Below, one piece after another: positions 1 to 7,695 of a DNA stretch of 64,000 nt. The translations under genes and the position numbers were made by a program. A model generated the notes under the pieces. It searched no databases. It was not told the DNA's origin and worked only from the letters and a program-made list of their open reading frames with translations. Source of the DNA: Leptolyngbyaceae cyanobacterium clean351 (lineage in GTDB: Bacteria; Cyanobacteriota; Cyanobacteriia; DAIDHW01); the NCBI GenBank assembly GCA_027451865.1, contig DAIDHW010000001.1:558353-622352 (forward strand), in the 5' to 3' direction. Numbering within the stretch: the stretch's first letter is position 1; every line of letters starts with the position of its first letter.

Positions 1-99
1 CTCGGTGATGAACTTACGCAGCAGATCTAAGTCCTTGTAGTCGATGGGATCGCCAGGTTTGATTGGTGAAGAACGGTGACGGTAGTTATAGGTGGCCAT
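1..99 (-). CDS. rpsR: 30S ribosomal protein S18, 5' part (runs off the window)
   Basis: Only the first 33 codons lie in the window. The reading frame starts at an ATG at 99-97 and encodes a basic N-terminus with [12 protein letters not shown], followed by [14 protein letters not shown], the typical beginning of bacterial S18, a small-subunit protein. It follows rpmG on the same strand with an 18-base gap, the usual bacterial L33-S18 arrangement, so the two are probably co-transcribed. The gap contains a run of eight G. The C-terminus lies outside the window. Confidence 0.9.
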   Translation of the reverse strand, partial: MATYNYRHRSSPIKPGDPIDYKDLDLLRKFITE

Positions 100-117
100 G
101 GGTTAGAGGGGGGGGAG

Positions 118-306
118 TTACTTGATTTCCTTGTGCACGGTGTGTTTGTTGCAGTGGGTGCAGAACTTCTGCAGCTCCAGTCGGCCAGTGGTGTTCCGGC
201 GGTTTTTAGTGGTGGTGTACCGGGAAACTCCGGGAGAGCGCTTGTCTAGATTACTGCGACACTCAGTACATTCGAGGGTGATGATGATACGGACGCCCTT
301 AGCCAT
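118..306 (-). CDS. rpmG: 50S ribosomal protein L33
   Basis: A 62-residue basic protein, normal length for cyanobacterial and plastid L33, a large-subunit ribosomal protein. It starts [16 protein letters not shown] and contains [20 protein letters not shown]. Two Cys pairs are visible (CTEC near residue 13 and CTHC near residue 49), which is the zinc-binding (C+) form of L33. It is the first gene of the rpmG-rpsR pair reading leftwards. The end HTVHKEIK matches the family. Confidence 0.96.
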   Translation of the reverse strand: MAKGVRIIITLECTECRSNLDKRSPGVSRYTTTKNRRNTTGRLELQKFCTHCNKHTVHKEIK

Positions 307-357
307 GGGTTTAACTAGATAAATTTAATCCAAACGCCTATTATCACACAGGTAATC

Positions 358-1104
358 TCACTTACACAAGAAAGTTCCCTGCCGTTTGCGTAGACCGCGG
401 GTATCGACTAGGGCCCGCCAGGCAAAGCGCGGTAAGACCAGCATCCGCCGCCAGCGCCAGGGCTCTTGGTAAAGTCGATAGGCCCACTCTAGGGAGTGGT
501 CGCGCAACCACGAGGGAGCACGACGCTTAGTGCCCGCCCAGATATCTAAGCTGCCCCCCACCCCAATCCAGATAGCTCCTGGACATAAGGCCCGGTGTTG
601 AGCAATCCATAATTCCTGGCGAGGAACCCCTAAACCGACCAAAACCAGGGATGGCTGCTGGTCCCGGAGAACTTGGGTGAGCTGCTCCCGTTCCGGGGGA
701 GTTAGGTAGCCGTGGGCAGCCCCGGCCAAGGCCAGGTCAGGGAGGCGCTGCTCCCACCCTCGGGCCGCCTGGGCAGCTACCCCCGGTTGGGCTCCATAGA
801 AAAACACCTTCTCGGTCCTGGCCAAGTTTACCATCAGGGCCTCTGCCAGCTCTATACCGGGCTGGCGGCGCACCCGTTCACCCTGACAACGTAGGTACCA
901 AACCACCCCGGCCCCATCTGGGATCACTAGGTCAGCCGAGTGAATCACCTGGCGCAGGGAGGGCTGGCGGTCAGCCTGCATGACCATTTCGGCGTTGAGG
1001 GTGACCACCAGACTACCCTGCCCTTGGCGATGGCGCTCAAGTAGCCAAGCCTGATAGTTTTCCCCGAGGTGTATCGGTAGTCCTAAGACTTGGCGCTGAT
1101 ACAT
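358..1104 (-). CDS. WecG/TagA/CpsF family (GT26) glycosyltransferase
   Basis: About 248 residues, normal for the family, which transfers N-acetylmannosamine or related sugars from a UDP donor to a lipid-linked acceptor during envelope polysaccharide synthesis. Visible family marks are NAEMVMQA (near 37), the ADLVIPDGAGVVW segment with the conserved Asp (near 58), FFYGAQPG, LVLVGLGVPRQELWI and the C-terminal GVGGSLDIWAGTKRRAP. The start is taken at the ATG at 1104, one base after the stop of the upstream gene. An in-frame ATG at 1125 would add seven residues and overlap that gene by 20 bases. The exact sugar and acceptor cannot be told from sequence. Confidence 0.85.
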   Translation of the reverse strand: MYQRQVLGLPIHLGENYQAWLLERHRQGQGSLVVTLNAEMVMQADRQPSLRQVIHSADLVIPDGAGVVWYLRCQGERVRRQPGIELAEALMVNLARTEKVFFYGAQPGVAAQAARGWEQRLPDLALAGAAHGYLTPPEREQLTQVLRDQQPSLVLVGLGVPRQELWIAQHRALCPGAIWIGVGGSLDIWAGTKRRAPSWLRDHSLEWAYRLYQEPWRWRRMLVLPRFAWRALVDTRGLRKRQGTFLCK

Positions 1105-1105
1105 C

Positions 1106-1423
1106 CTAGGCTTCAGGGGGAGCAATCTCAGGAATCTTTAGACTTTTCTGACTCTCCTTTAGCTCATGCCAGAGGGCTTTGATCCGCGCGTAGGCTTCGG
1201 CGGCGGGTAGGTGGCCCCCAGTTTGCAAGGCACAGATATAGCCTACCTTGTGGGCAAACTCCTGCAAATTGGCATTAAAGGCCAGATTCTGGGGACTAAA
1301 ATCGCCGTTATATTGACTACGGGGATACAAGAACTCTTCCTTGCTCGGTGGCCGGAAGTCATCTTTGCCTTTGTTGTGGTCCATAGCAGGACTTACCTGG
1401 GTAGTAGGGGCTTGTTTCAGCAA
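1106..1423 (-). CDS. Small conserved cyanobacterial protein (probably DUF7219)
   Basis: A 105-residue soluble protein. The central part, with LYPRSQYNGDFSP, NLAFNANLQEFAH and KVGYICALQTGG, looks like the small cyanobacteria-restricted family called DUF7219, whose function is unknown. No signal peptide or membrane segment is visible. Residues 1-20 are variable and an inner Met (residue 14, MDHNKGK) is an equally possible start. It lies directly upstream of the WecG-like gene with one base between stop and start, so they probably share a transcript. The family name is from memory and needs a profile search. Confidence 0.7.
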   Translation of the reverse strand: MLKQAPTTQVSPAMDHNKGKDDFRPPSKEEFLYPRSQYNGDFSPQNLAFNANLQEFAHKVGYICALQTGGHLPAAEAYARIKALWHELKESQKSLKIPEIAPPEA

Positions 1424-1463
1424 CTGCTTCTGTTATAATCTAAAACTGGGACACAAAACCCAT

Positions 1464-1537
1464 GGCGAGCGTAGCCAAGTGGTTAAGGCAGAGGATTGTG
1501 GTTCCTCCATGCGTGGGTTCGAATCCCATCGTTCGCC
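1464..1537 (+). tRNA. trnH: tRNA-His (GTG)
   Basis: A full cloverleaf can be drawn. The extra 5' G of histidine tRNAs (G-1, position 1464) is encoded and faces the discriminator C at 1537. The acceptor stem GCGAGCG (1465-1471) pairs with CGTTCGC (1530-1536) with one G-T pair. The anticodon stem GAGGA/TCCTC encloses loop TTGTGGT with anticodon GTG. The T arm contains GGTTCGAATCC. CCA is not encoded (CTT follows), so it must be added enzymatically. Confidence 0.96.
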
Positions 1538-1551
1538 CTTCTGTGGGTCCC

Positions 1552-1887
1552 CTATCCCTGGTCTTTGATCTGGGTCAGTAGGGGCCGCAGCAGGTCCAGC
1601 CGGCCAGCTAACTTCAGAGCCTCTGGGGAATCCTCCGGCCACTCCGCCAAGGCATCTTCCGCTGCCAAGGCTAGATGGATCACTCTTTTGGCCAGTCGGT
1701 CATAACTGTTACTAGGAGGGTGGTTATAGACCAGGGGCAGTAGTTGAGCCAAGCACTCCCGCTGGCCCTGATCCTTGAGACTGCGGGGAGATTCTGGGTG
1801 CTCGAGGGGGGCAGGAGTATAGTACCGACACAAGATCGCCTGGGCAAGGCGGTCGTACCTGGTATCTCGTGGGTAATGGGTTTTCAT
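1552..1887 (-). CDS. Hypothetical protein, 111 aa
   Basis: I do not recognise this protein. It is predicted soluble and helical, without Cys clusters, signal peptide or membrane segment. Two similar stretches occur: RYDRLAQAI near residue 10 and SYDRLAKRV near residue 62, suggesting an internal helix repeat. The start is put at the ATG at 1887 (MKTHYPRDTRYD); the frame is open further up to 1956, but that part overlaps the likely promoter region of the divergent gene at 1974. The stop lies 15 bases downstream of tRNA-His on the opposite strand. Codon use resembles that of its neighbours. Confidence 0.6.
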   Translation of the reverse strand: MKTHYPRDTRYDRLAQAILCRYYTPAPLEHPESPRSLKDQGQRECLAQLLPLVYNHPPSNSYDRLAKRVIHLALAAEDALAEWPEDSPEALKLAGRLDLLRPLLTQIKDQG

Positions 1888-1923
1888 GGACTTAAGGGCA
1901 GGAGAAACAGACCCGCATATTTC

Positions 1924-1929
1924 TATAAT
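1924..1929 (+). promoter_or_regulatory. Possible -10 element (TATAAT) in a divergent gap
   Basis: A perfect TATAAT lies in the 86-base gap between the divergent genes starting at 1887 (minus) and 1974 (plus), about 45 bases upstream of the latter. No good -35 hexamer is seen 16-18 bases upstream, so if real it would be a -35-poor promoter. This is inference from a six-base match only. Confidence 0.3.
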
Positions 1930-1973
1930 ACCGCAGGTGATGTAGAATATTTCCATCCACCAGGGGCAAATCT

Positions 1974-2243
1974 ATGGCTAAGGGTAAAAAACACAAACAT
2001 CACCCCAATTCCCTAAAAAACCTCATCCACGAGGGAAGACCATTAGCAGTAGGGGAACCCAAAAAGGAACGGCGGCTGACCGTATCCAAGACCGGGTGGG
2101 AAGGAACCAAGGAGGTGTTAGCCCAGCTAGACATCAAAAGTGTCTCCGACTTAGTGGAGCAGATCGGTCGCCAACAGGTGCTTCTAGTCTTGGCCTCCGA
2201 CCAACCGAGCCCCGAAGCCTTCCAAGGGACTGAGCCTAGCTAG
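1974..2243 (+). CDS. Small basic cyanobacterial protein with a Trp-Glu-Gly C-terminal motif
   Basis: An 89-residue protein with a very basic N-terminus (MAKGKKHKHHPNSLKNL) and a C-terminal half with LTVSKTGWEGTKEVL followed by SVSDLVEQIGRQQ. That second half resembles a short motif seen in many cyanobacterial proteins (T-x-x-G-W-E-x-L ... S-x-S-E-L-I/V-E-x-I-G-R), probably a small helical unit; its function is unknown to me. The stop is only two bases from the stop of the convergent clpS. Nucleic-acid binding is plausible from the charge but unproven. Confidence 0.65.
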   Translation: MAKGKKHKHHPNSLKNLIHEGRPLAVGEPKKERRLTVSKTGWEGTKEVLAQLDIKSVSDLVEQIGRQQVLLVLASDQPSPEAFQGTEPS

Positions 2244-2244
2244 T

Positions 2245-2261
2245 CCTAGAGGGGCTCTAGG
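2245..2261. terminator. Small hairpin at the junction of convergent genes
   Basis: CCTAGAG (2245-2251) and CTCTAGG (2255-2261) form a perfect 7-bp stem with a 3-base loop, spanning the final codons of clpS just after the stop of the plus-strand gene. There is no T tract, so it may act as a weak bidirectional terminator or 3'-end stabiliser rather than a classical intrinsic terminator. Confidence 0.35.
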
Positions 2262-2536
2262 GGTGCCATGGTCAAACCCGCTCGAGATAGCTGGGAGTGG
2301 TAGAGTTCTGCCTGCTCGAGGGGGCCGGCCCAGACAACGGCTTGGCCCTCCCGGTCTACCTCACAGGTCAAGTCCCAGGCCCGTTCGGGAGTCATCCCAG
2401 GTATGTACTTCAGCAGGCACTCCGCCACGTGTTGAAAGGTGTTGAAGTCATCGTTGAGCACGATCACCTTGTAGTCTGGGTAGCGCTTGCTAATTGTCTT
2501 GGAGTCAGGACGGGCGATTGTGGCGGGACTAACCAT
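2246..2536 (-). CDS. clpS: ATP-dependent Clp protease adaptor ClpS
   Basis: A 96-residue protein of normal ClpS length. The core YKVIVLNDDFNTFQHVAECL, then YIPGMTPERAWDLTCEVDREGQAVVW, contains the residues that form the N-degron pocket (NDDFNTF, the helix around HVAECL). ClpS binds substrates with destabilising N-terminal residues and hands them to the ClpC/ClpP machine. Cyanobacteria often have two ClpS copies; this looks like the canonical one. It is transcribed leftwards, downstream of and 78 bases from prs on the same strand. Confidence 0.95.
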   Translation of the reverse strand: MVSPATIARPDSKTISKRYPDYKVIVLNDDFNTFQHVAECLLKYIPGMTPERAWDLTCEVDREGQAVVWAGPLEQAELYHSQLSRAGLTMAPLEPL

Positions 2537-2614
2537 AGGGGCAGAAGCTCAATCCAGCAGGTTTAATCTCAGGCGAGCTCAAAGGCGATCGCAGGCCTAG
2601 CTAGGAAGAGACGG

Positions 2615-3610
2615 TCATCGGAACATGCTGCTGACTGAACTGTCCTCATGAATCCGCCAGATGGCCTCACCGATCAAATTGGCAACGGAGATGCGAGTCA
2701 GCTGATGGAGTTGTTCAGTCGCCCGAGCAGGGATGGTATTGGTAACGATCACCTCGGCGAAAACCCCAGTCGAGAGACGCTCTAGGGCTGGGGGGGAAAG
2801 GACCGCATGGGTAGCGCAGGCATAAACGTCCCGCGCCCCCTCCTGATGAAGCAGCTCGGCGGCAGCCGTGATCGTGCCCGCCGTGTCTATCATATCATCT
2901 ACTAGAACTGCAGTCCTACCTCGAACGTCGCCAATCACGTTCAGCACCTCGGCAACGTTGTGGGCGGTACGGCGCTTGTCAATAATCGCCAGGGGAGCAT
3001 CATTAAGTTTTTTGGCAAATGCTCGGGCCCGAGCTACCCCCCCTACATCTGGGGAGACTACCACTAAGTCCTCTAGATGCTTTTCGCACAGGTATTCGAT
3101 CAGGACTGGAGAGGCATAAACGTGGTCAAAGGGAATGTCGAAGTACCCCTGAATCTGAGCGGCGTGTAAGTCCATGGCCAAGACCCGATTAGCACCAGAC
3201 TGGGTGATCAAGTTGGCCACCAGCTTGGCTGTGATCGACTCACGACCGGAAGTCTTGCGGTCAGCCCGGGCGTAGCCGTAGTAGGGAATTACCGCCGTGA
3301 TCTGCCGGGCTGAGGCGCGCCTACAGGCATCTACCATGATCAACAGCTCCATGAGATGGTCGTTGACCGGGCAACAGGTAGGCTGAATCAAGTAAACGTC
3401 ACAGCCCCGAATCGACTCCTGGATTTGGACGTAGATTTCACCGTCAGCAAATCGTTTGCGAACCATGGGCCCTAAATCCATCCCCAGGTAGCGAGCCACC
3501 TCTTCAGCCAAGGGAGCGTTAGCAGAGCCGGAGAAAATCCGCAGGCGACTATTATCTGGGAAAACAGACAGGCTAGGCTGGGGAAAAGGCAGCGCAGGGG
3601 AGCGGATCAC
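2615..3610 (-). CDS. prs: Ribose-phosphate pyrophosphokinase (PRPP synthase)
   Basis: A 331-residue class I PRPP synthase, making phosphoribosyl pyrophosphate from ribose 5-phosphate and ATP for nucleotide, His and Trp synthesis. Clear marks: LRIFSGSANAPLAEEVA, FADGEIYVQIQESIRG, the ATP region IPYYGYARADRKTSGRE, DLHAAQIQGYFDIPFDHV, and the PRPP-binding loop VDDMIDTAGT near the C-terminus. The N-terminal 20 residues before the conserved core are variable, so an internal start is possible. The 58-base divergent gap to the first kinase gene probably holds promoters in both directions. Confidence 0.96.
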   Translation of the reverse strand: MIRSPALPFPQPSLSVFPDNSRLRIFSGSANAPLAEEVARYLGMDLGPMVRKRFADGEIYVQIQESIRGCDVYLIQPTCCPVNDHLMELLIMVDACRRASARQITAVIPYYGYARADRKTSGRESITAKLVANLITQSGANRVLAMDLHAAQIQGYFDIPFDHVYASPVLIEYLCEKHLEDLVVVSPDVGGVARARAFAKKLNDAPLAIIDKRRTAHNVAEVLNVIGDVRGRTAVLVDDMIDTAGTITAAAELLHQEGARDVYACATHAVLSPPALERLSTGVFAEVIVTNTIPARATEQLHQLTRISVANLIGEAIWRIHEDSSVSSMFR

Positions 3611-3668
3611 GGCGTGGCCTCACAGAGTCCTTAAGTCATACTACCATTCAGAAGTTTCCTGGGCTACC

Positions 3669-5201
3669 ATGCAACCGCCAATTTCGCCGGGCACCACCCT
3701 GCAGAACCGCTACCGAGTGCTAGAGCCCCTGGGTAAAGGGGGGTTTGGCCGCACCTACCTGTGCGAAGACCAAACCCGCTTCAATGAGTTGTGCGTGTTA
3801 AAAGAATTTATCCCCGCCGCCAACACTCCCACCGAGTCCCTGGGCAAGGCAAGAGAGCTTTTTCAGCGGGAGGCTCAGGTCCTCTACCAAATCCACCACC
3901 CACAAGTCCCCAGGTTTCGGGCCAGCTTCGGGGAAGGACAGCAGTGGTTTTTAGCTCAGGACTTCGTGGCGGGCAAAACCTACAAGACCTTGCTAGAGGA
4001 GCGTCTGTCTGGGAGCCAGACTTTTTCTGAGGCTGAAGTCCTGCACTTGATGCTTCAGCTCTTGCCAGTGCTCACTTACCTCCACGGCCAAAATATCATC
4101 CACCGGGATATTTCCCCGGATAATATCATCCTGCGGGAGAAGGATCTATTGCCCGTGTTGATCGACTTCGGAGTGGTCAAGGAGTTAGCTCAGCGGGTAG
4201 AGGGGGGAGAGGAGGCCACTCCCAAGGGCACAACCATCGGTAAGCTAGGCTATGCGCCAACCGAACAGTTACGCACCGGCCAAGCCTATCCCAACAGTGA
4301 CCTTTATGCCCTGGCCGTAACTGCGGTAGTCCTGATGACTGGCCGCAAACCCCACGAACTGTTAGATCAAGCCACCCTTACCTGGCGCTGGATCCCCTGG
4401 CTGCCAGCAGTCACTCCCCAGGTAATTCAGCTGCTGCAGCGAATGCTCAGCCCCGCCCCCAAAAACCGCCCCCAGTCAGCCCAAGAAGTTCTCCTAGCCC
4501 TCAACTCCCTCCAGGGCCTTGCCCCACCCCCGGCCCCCCCACAGCTAAAGTTAACCCCCAAGATGGCCAGTGCTCCCGCAACCGGCGCCCCCCCCGTATT
4601 CCAGCCCGCTCCCGCCAATTCGCCAGCCCCTCCCCAGAGCGGAATTAGTTGGGCCATCGGCGCAGTGACGCTCCTGGTGCTGGCGGGGATAGCTTGGAGT
4701 TTAGTGCGGGCTTTGGGGGATACTCCCCGGGGGACAAGCTCTCCCCCACCCCCGGCAAGTACTTTGGGAGTAGCATCCCTGCCCCCATTGCCGGTTCCAA
4801 CCAGTACCCCAGGAGTGGCACCCCTCCCTTCCCCGGTAGTTAGTACCCCCGCCCCTACCCCATCCGCCCCCGTCTTCAACAGCCAGCCCTTAACTTTCTC
4901 CGGTGGCGTTAACCGCGTCCAGGTGTCGGGCCATTCCAGTAGTGACCAGCTGTCTGGTTACCAGATCACCATTCCCCCCGACCAGGGCTTGAGCGTACGA
5001 GTGCTCTCTGGCCCCGTCACTCTAGAGATCAAAGATGACCAGGGACAGGTCCTGCAAATGGGTGTTACCAGTTGGCAGGCGACGGCAAGTGACTCGGAGC
5101 AACAGGTCCAGGTTTATCTAGTCCCGAATCAAACCCCAGAGGCAGACTTCATCCTAGAGGCAGACCTGCAAGCCTCGGGTGCTCTTTCTGGAAGTCCTTA
5201 A
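3669..5201 (+). CDS. Membrane Ser/Thr protein kinase 1 (PknB-like) with extracytoplasmic domain
   Basis: A 510-residue Hanks-type kinase. The Gly-rich loop GKGGFGRTY is at residues 22-30, the ATP-binding Lys at 45, catalytic HRDISPDN near 145 and DFG near 166, so the active site looks intact. GYAPTEQ marks the activation segment and P+1 loop. A Pro-rich linker (about 288-328) leads to one membrane helix (about 330-350). After a second Pro/Thr/Ser-rich linker comes an external domain (about 405-510), predicted beta-rich and similar in layout to the tail of the third kinase. The stop overlaps the next start (TAATG). Ligand and substrates are unknown. Confidence 0.92.
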   Translation: MQPPISPGTTLQNRYRVLEPLGKGGFGRTYLCEDQTRFNELCVLKEFIPAANTPTESLGKARELFQREAQVLYQIHHPQVPRFRASFGEGQQWFLAQDFVAGKTYKTLLEERLSGSQTFSEAEVLHLMLQLLPVLTYLHGQNIIHRDISPDNIILREKDLLPVLIDFGVVKELAQRVEGGEEATPKGTTIGKLGYAPTEQLRTGQAYPNSDLYALAVTAVVLMTGRKPHELLDQATLTWRWIPWLPAVTPQVIQLLQRMLSPAPKNRPQSAQEVLLALNSLQGLAPPPAPPQLKLTPKMASAPATGAPPVFQPAPANSPAPPQSGISWAIGAVTLLVLAGIAWSLVRALGDTPRGTSSPPPPASTLGVASLPPLPVPTSTPGVAPLPSPVVSTPAPTPSAPVFNSQPLTFSGGVNRVQVSGHSSSDQLSGYQITIPPDQGLSVRVLSGPVTLEIKDDQGQVLQMGVTSWQATASDSEQQVQVYLVPNQTPEADFILEADLQASGALSGSP

Positions 5202-6115
5202 TGCTGCCACCCTATCCCCCCGGTATGATCCTCAACCAACGCTATCGGCTAGTCGAGCTAGTCGACCAGGGGGAAAGTGGGCGCATTTATCTGGCAACCG
5301 ACCAGGAGCAGGCCGGGCAGACTTGTGCCCTTAAGGAGCTCGCTCCTCTGTACTATGACAATCGGTCCCTAGAGAATTTCCGGGAGGAGGTGGGCCTGTT
5401 GCGCCGTCTACACCACCCCCAAATCCCTCGGCTGCAACACTACTTTGTCCACCAGGGCCGCTGGTTTATGGTGCAGGACTACGTCGTCGGTAAAACCTAC
5501 CAACAGTTACTCGATGAGCGGCAGCGGCAGGGTTTCTCCTTTACGGAAGCGGAAGTGATGCACCTATTGCTTCACCTCCTACCAGTGCTGGATTATATCC
5601 ATGGGCAGGGCATTATTCATCAAGACATCAATCCCAAAAACATCATGTGTCGAGAGCCTGACCATCTACCGGTGCTGGTTGACTTTGGTGACGCTCCCCT
5701 GCGCCTGAGCCTGGTGCGCAAAATCGCCCGCCGGCTCAGCTCCATCACTGGCCCTTCCCCGAGCCAATTGGGCTATGCCCCCGTCGAACAAATCTGGGTT
5801 AGGCGAGTCTACACGCATACTGACCTCTACTCCCTAGGGGTAGTAGCTCTAGTATTGCTTTCTGGCAAAAGCCCCCAGCTACTGCTGAACCACACCACCC
5901 TCACCTGGAAGTGGCAACCCTACGTCAGGCCACCCCTGGGGAGAATTCTGCAGCGCATGAGTAGCTTCCGCCTCGAGGAGCGCTACCCTAGCGCTGAGGC
6001 AGTCCTGAGGGCCCTACAGCTTGACTGTGCTGGCTATACCAACTTAGGTTTAGATACAGCAGAGAGTGAGGTGCCCTCTCCTAGTCCCAGACAGGCAGCC
6101 AATCCCAAGGGCTAG
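5201..6115 (+). CDS. Ser/Thr kinase 2: divergent, soluble, possible pseudokinase
   Basis: A 304-residue protein aligning over the whole kinase domain of its two neighbours but altered at key places. The Gly-rich loop is DQGESGRIY (first Gly to Asp, third to Glu), and HRD is HQD (Arg to Gln at 141). Lys45, Asp142, Asn147 and DFG (161-163) remain. The stretch after DFG is DAPLRLSLVRK, not the VVKEL of its neighbours. It has no membrane helix or external domain. It shares one base with kinase 1 (TAATG), so the two are probably translationally coupled. It could be a weak kinase or a regulatory pseudokinase partner of kinases 1 and 3 (inference). Confidence 0.85.
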   Translation: MLPPYPPGMILNQRYRLVELVDQGESGRIYLATDQEQAGQTCALKELAPLYYDNRSLENFREEVGLLRRLHHPQIPRLQHYFVHQGRWFMVQDYVVGKTYQQLLDERQRQGFSFTEAEVMHLLLHLLPVLDYIHGQGIIHQDINPKNIMCREPDHLPVLVDFGDAPLRLSLVRKIARRLSSITGPSPSQLGYAPVEQIWVRRVYTHTDLYSLGVVALVLLSGKSPQLLLNHTTLTWKWQPYVRPPLGRILQRMSSFRLEERYPSAEAVLRALQLDCAGYTNLGLDTAESEVPSPSPRQAANPKG

Positions 6116-6162
6116 GATATTCTCTCAGAAGTATTTGTCTTCCCTACCCCAGGCCTCCAGGC

Positions 6163-7686
6163 ATGCTACCCCCTTATTCTCCCGGCACCATCTTACAAAA
6201 CCGCTATCGGCTGGTTAGTCTCCTTGGCCAGGGAGGATTTGGCCGCACCTACTTAGCCCAAGATGAAAGTCGCTTTCAGGAACAGTGTGCCATCAAAGAG
6301 CTCATCCCCCTTGAGTCTAGCAGGGAGTCCCTACTCAAATCCCAAGAGCTTTTCCAACGGGAAGCCCAGGTTCTGCACCGCATTCGTCACCCCCAGATCC
6401 CTCAATTTCAAGCCTTCTTTGAGCAAGACTGCCGGTTTTTTCTAGTGCAAGACTACGTAGCGGGTAAAACCTACCGAGCCCTCATTGACGAACGCCGTCG
6501 GCAGCGCTCCACTTTCAATGATGAAGAGGTGAGCCAGTTGCTCGGGGACCTGTTGCCAGTACTTGACTACCTCCACCGCCAGGCAATCGTGCACCGAGAC
6601 ATTGCCCCCGACAATATTATTTGTCGGGCTAGTGACCGGCTGCCGGTGTTGATCGACTTTGGGGTAGTTAAGGAGCTGGCTACTCGTTTCCAAGCCCCAG
6701 GTTTCACCCCCATGGCCACCAGTGTGGGCAAGCCTGGCTACGCCCCTAGTGAACAAATCAAGACTGGACGGTCCAATCCCAGCAGTGACCTTTACGCTTT
6801 GGGGGTGACGGCGATGGTTCTGCTCACGGGGCGAGAACCCCAGGATCTATTTGATGACCGGACTTTAACTTGGTCTTGGCTGGCCTACGCCCGTGTTAGC
6901 CCCCGCCTGGCCCAAGTACTAGACCGGATGACTAATTACCACCCGCGCGACCGTTACCAATCAGCCCAAGAGGTTCTGGCTGACCTAGGAGGTGCGCCGC
7001 CCAGCCGAAGTCTCCCCAAACCGAGCAGCCCCACGATCCAGCTAGTACCAGACCCGGTTACCAATCTCCCCAGCCGGAGCTTGCACCCCCTCCTAGCCGT
7101 GCTCCTAGGATTGCTCTTAGCCTTGATCAGTGGTTTGGGATCCTGGGCCCTAGTAACCTATCTCCTGGCCAGACGAGCACCCGCAGTCAATTTTCCGGGC
7201 CCCATTTCTAGTCCCGACCTTTCCACACCGGCCCTTGTACCCAATCCGGTTGTCAGCTCCGGAACCCCGGCACCGCCCCCCACCCCCTCAGCCAGTCCCA
7301 CCCCCTCAGCCAGTCCCACTCCCTCAGCCAGTCCCACTCCCTCAGCCAGTCCCACTCCCTCAGCCAGTCCCACTCCCTCAGCTAGTCCTAATTTGACCTA
7401 TCAATCGGTTAACCTGGAGCCCAGCCCTAGGAAACAGCTGATTACCGGGCTGGCTAGCCCAGAACAGATACCTCAGTATCAAATCAACGTCGCCCCCGGG
7501 CAAGCCATCCGCCTGGAGATCTTGACCGGGGATGTAACCTTAACTGTGCAAGGGCCCTCCGGCCGCCAGATCACCTCTGACCGGGTGTTTTGGTGGTACC
7601 GCTCCCCCGTAGCCGGCACCTACACCGTCGAGGTAATCGCCGGCCAACCCACCAATTACCAGCTTTCCGTCAGTCTGCGCTCCTAG
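6163..7686 (+). CDS. Membrane Ser/Thr protein kinase 3 with PTPSAS-repeat linker
   Basis: A 507-residue Hanks-type kinase with an intact active site: GQGGFGRTY (22-30), Lys45, HRDIAPDN near 145, DFG near 165, and GYAPSEQ. A strongly hydrophobic segment at about 308-331 should be a membrane helix. It is followed by a linker with six perfect or near-perfect PTPSAS repeats (about 373-409). The final 100 residues form a beta-rich external domain (VAPGQAIRLEILTGDVTLTV) reminiscent of PPC-type domains and similar to that of kinase 1. It starts 47 bases after kinase 2 and ends 9 bases before bioD. Probably an envelope sensor kinase; signal unknown. Confidence 0.92.
   Translation: MLPPYSPGTILQNRYRLVSLLGQGGFGRTYLAQDESRFQEQCAIKELIPLESSRESLLKSQELFQREAQVLHRIRHPQIPQFQAFFEQDCRFFLVQDYVAGKTYRALIDERRRQRSTFNDEEVSQLLGDLLPVLDYLHRQAIVHRDIAPDNIICRASDRLPVLIDFGVVKELATRFQAPGFTPMATSVGKPGYAPSEQIKTGRSNPSSDLYALGVTAMVLLTGREPQDLFDDRTLTWSWLAYARVSPRLAQVLDRMTNYHPRDRYQSAQEVLADLGGAPPSRSLPKPSSPTIQLVPDPVTNLPSRSLHPLLAVLLGLLLALISGLGSWALVTYLLARRAPAVNFPGPISSPDLSTPALVPNPVVSSGTPAPPPTPSASPTPSASPTPSASPTPSASPTPSASPTPSASPNLTYQSVNLEPSPRKQLITGLASPEQIPQYQINVAPGQAIRLEILTGDVTLTVQGPSGRQITSDRVFWWYRSPVAGTYTVEVIAGQPTNYQLSVSLRS
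7282..7389 (+). repeat. 18-bp tandem repeat encoding (PTPSAS)6
   Basis: Six consecutive copies of an 18-base unit (consensus CCCACTCCCTCAGCCAGT), nearly identical at the DNA level, lie inside kinase 3. Early copies have CCCACC and the last one GCTAGT. Because 18 is a multiple of three, copy-number change would lengthen or shorten the extracytoplasmic linker without breaking the frame. The same motif gives long Gly/Val/Ala-rich frames on the other strand that are not genes. Confidence 0.93.
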
Positions 7687-7695
7687 GTCTCCCGC

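Noticed and set aside
4427-4879. 150-codon frame on the minus strand of kinase 1
   Set aside because: It is the complement of the Pro-rich linker, giving Gly/Ala-rich nonsense.
7282-7389. Tandem repeats as a possible CRISPR array
   Set aside because: The units are contiguous, lack spacers and encode a protein linker.
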